From: Crenalkalicoccus roseus
GTDB taxonomy: Bacteria; Pseudomonadota; Alphaproteobacteria; Acetobacterales; Acetobacteraceae
DNA length: 64,000 bases
Assembly: GCF_004761865.1 (NCBI RefSeq)
Contig: NZ_SJDM01000002.1
Coordinates: forward strand, 290,522 to 354,521
Direction: 5' to 3'
Every line of letters begins with the position of its first letter. The first letter of the stretch is position 1. Both the position numbers and the translations under genes were made by a program. Of this stretch, positions 62,803 to 64,000 are shown in pieces. The notes under the pieces were generated by a model. That model did not search any database. It saw only the letters and a list, made by a program, of their open reading frames with translations, and was not told the origin of the DNA.

Positions 62803-64000
62803 GGACGCTGATCGGGGCCGCCTTCTCCCGGCCGCGCACCGTGCTCCTCCTGCTGGTCCTGATCCTCACCGCCGGCGCCCTCTCCTACATCCGCATTCCG
62901 AAGGAGGCGGCGCCGGAGATCGACATCCCGATCTTCAATGTCAGCGTGCTCTATCCCGGCATCTCCGCCGAGGACAGCGCCCGGCTGCTGGTGCGGCCCC
63001 TGGAGCGCCAGCTCCAGGGCATGCAGGGGCTGCGCCTGATGACGGCGCGGGCGGGCGAGGGCTTCGCCACCCTGACCCTGGAATTCGCCCCCGGCGCCGA
63101 CCACCAGCGCGCCCTGACCGACGTGCGCGACCGGGTGGACATCGGCCGGGCCGAGCTGCCGCCGGGCGCCGACCCGCCGCTGGTGACCGAGGTGGATCTG
63201 GCGCTGTTCCCGATCGTCACCGTCACCCTCTCCGGCCCCGTCTCCGAGCGGGCCCTGCTGGGCACCGCCCGCGCCCTGCGCGACCGGCTGGAGGCGCTGC
63301 CCGGCGTGCTCGAGGTGGACATCGCGGGGGAGCGCGAGGACCTGATGGAGATCCTGGTGGATCCCGTCGCGGTCGAATCCTACCGCATCTCCTACGAGGA
63401 GGTGATGCAGGCGGTGGAGCGCAACAACCGCCTGATCGCCGCCGGCGCCTTCGACACCGGCGCCGGGCGCATACCCGTCTCCATCCCCGGCGTGATCGAG
63501 GGGCCGGAGGACGTGCTGAACATGCCCGTGCGGGTGACGAACGGCACGGTCGTGCGCCTCGGCGATGTCGCCACCGTCCGCCAGGCCTTCCGCGATCCCC
63601 AGGGCTTTGCCCGCGTGGACGGCGAGCCGGCCCTGGCGCTCGAGGTGCGGCGTGCGAGCGGCGCCAATGTCATCGCCACCGTCGCCGCCGTCCGCGCGGC
63701 GGTGGAGGAGGAGCGGGCCGGCTGGCCGCCGGAGATCTCGGTCCGCTTCCTGCAGGACCAGGCACAGGACATCGCCTCGCTGCTCGGCGACCTCGAGAAC
63801 AACGTCATCGCCGCGGTCGTGCTGGTGATGCTGACGGTGGTGCTGGCGCTCGGGGTGCGCGCGTCGTTCCTGGTCGCGGTGGCGATTCCGGGCGCCTTCC
63901 TGGCCGGGATCCTGACCATCCACGCGGCCGGCCTGACGCTGAACATCGTGGTCCTGTTCGCCCTGATCCTGGTGATCGGCATGCTGGTGGACGGGGCGAT
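62799..64000 (+). CDS. RND efflux transporter permease, 3' end beyond the window (partial)
   Basis: At least 400 residues, GTG start overlapping the adaptor stop. AAFSRPRTVLLLLVLILTAGALSYIRIPKEAAPEIDIPIFNVSVLYPGISAEDSARLLVRPLERQLQ (in parts) is the N-terminus of the HAE1-type subgroup. LRLGDVATVRQAF and the TM2-TM4 region (NNVIAAVVLVMLTVVLAL, LNIVVLFALILVIGMLVDGA) follow. TM4 reads GMLVDGA, with a single Asp where AcrB-type pumps have an Asp pair. The sequence ends within TM4. Export substrate unknown. Confidence 0.92.
   Translation, partial: MRTLIGAAFSRPRTVLLLLVLILTAGALSYIRIPKEAAPEIDIPIFNVSVLYPGISAEDSARLLVRPLERQLQGMQGLRLMTARAGEGFATLTLEFAPGADHQRALTDVRDRVDIGRAELPPGADPPLVTEVDLALFPIVTVTLSGPVSERALLGTARALRDRLEALPGVLEVDIAGEREDLMEILVDPVAVESYRISYEEVMQAVERNNRLIAAGAFDTGAGRIPVSIPGVIEGPEDVLNMPVRVTNGTVVRLGDVATVRQAFRDPQGFARVDGEPALALEVRRASGANVIATVAAVRAAVEEERAGWPPEISVRFLQDQAQDIASLLGDLENNVIAAVVLVMLTVVLALGVRASFLVAVAIPGAFLAGILTIHAAGLTLNIVVLFALILVIGMLVDGA

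Overview
The window is very GC-rich chromosomal DNA from an alphaproteobacterium, most likely an Acetobacteraceae member of the Roseomonas type. The signs are strong GC bias at third codon positions, a compact pqqABCDE operon, a GapR/DUF2312 protein, a DUF1244 protein, an ArsR-methyltransferase fusion next to metH, and three solitary Bug/TctC solute-binding proteins. I found no rRNA, tRNA, transposase, prophage or CRISPR array. Genes are packed tightly on both strands, many with 4-nt ATGA/GTGA overlaps.

Layout. 1-4.2 kb: two glycosyltransferases and two unknown genes, one cut by the left edge. 4.3-7.6 kb: a succinate-semialdehyde-type dehydrogenase, a histidine phosphatase and a Bug protein. 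7.7-13.8 kb: a PQQ unit. On the minus strand lie a PQQ-type sugar dehydrogenase, a dihaem cytochrome c and a HupE/UreJ protein; divergent from them are pqqA, an attenuator hairpin, pqqBCDE and a small conserved gene. 14.1-18.2 kb: mtnA and a large secreted-type protein with an SGNH-like domain, two nearly identical 129-residue repeats and a GH16 glycosidase domain. 18.3-25.9 kb: a nitroreductase, a TetR regulator divergent from an RND efflux pair, a membrane cytochrome c and a second nitroreductase-type gene. 25.9-31.4 kb: msrA-msrB, an orphan AapJ-like binding protein, glcF, a YihY/BrkB protein and a TPR protein. 31.4-37.4 kb: acyltransferase 3, pyruvate kinase, glycerate 2-kinase, an NTF2-like protein, DUF1244, GapR and aquaporin.

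37.4-47.1 kb is a cobalamin/methionine region. A Walker-A-less CobW-like protein and an ArsR-methyltransferase regulator diverge across a palindromic operator. Then come metH (B12-dependent), a CDF metal transporter, tonB, a PduO-type B12 adenosyltransferase, and btuB behind a clear cobalamin riboswitch on the minus strand. 47.1-51.7 kb: exoD, an enoyl-CoA hydratase/CoA-transferase pair, and a 52-bp tandem-repeat array separating that pair from a divergent Bug gene. 51.7-57.7 kb: an arginine/proline catabolic unit (amidinohydrolase, ornithine aminotransferase, Lrp-type regulator, bifunctional PutA). 57.7-64 kb: tyrS, anmK, a third Bug gene, dodecin, and a second RND efflux operon cut by the right edge and preceded by a perfect 14-bp palindrome.

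Functional links. The PQQ cofactor made by pqqA-E should serve the dehydrogenase and cytochrome next to it. B12 uptake (TonB, BtuB), B12 adenosylation and B12-dependent methionine synthesis sit together. Arginine or citrulline can be routed through ornithine and pyrroline-5-carboxylate to glutamate by adjacent genes. Glycolate/glycerate use is suggested by glcF, glycerate kinase and pyruvate kinase. Dispersed palindromic elements recur between genes.
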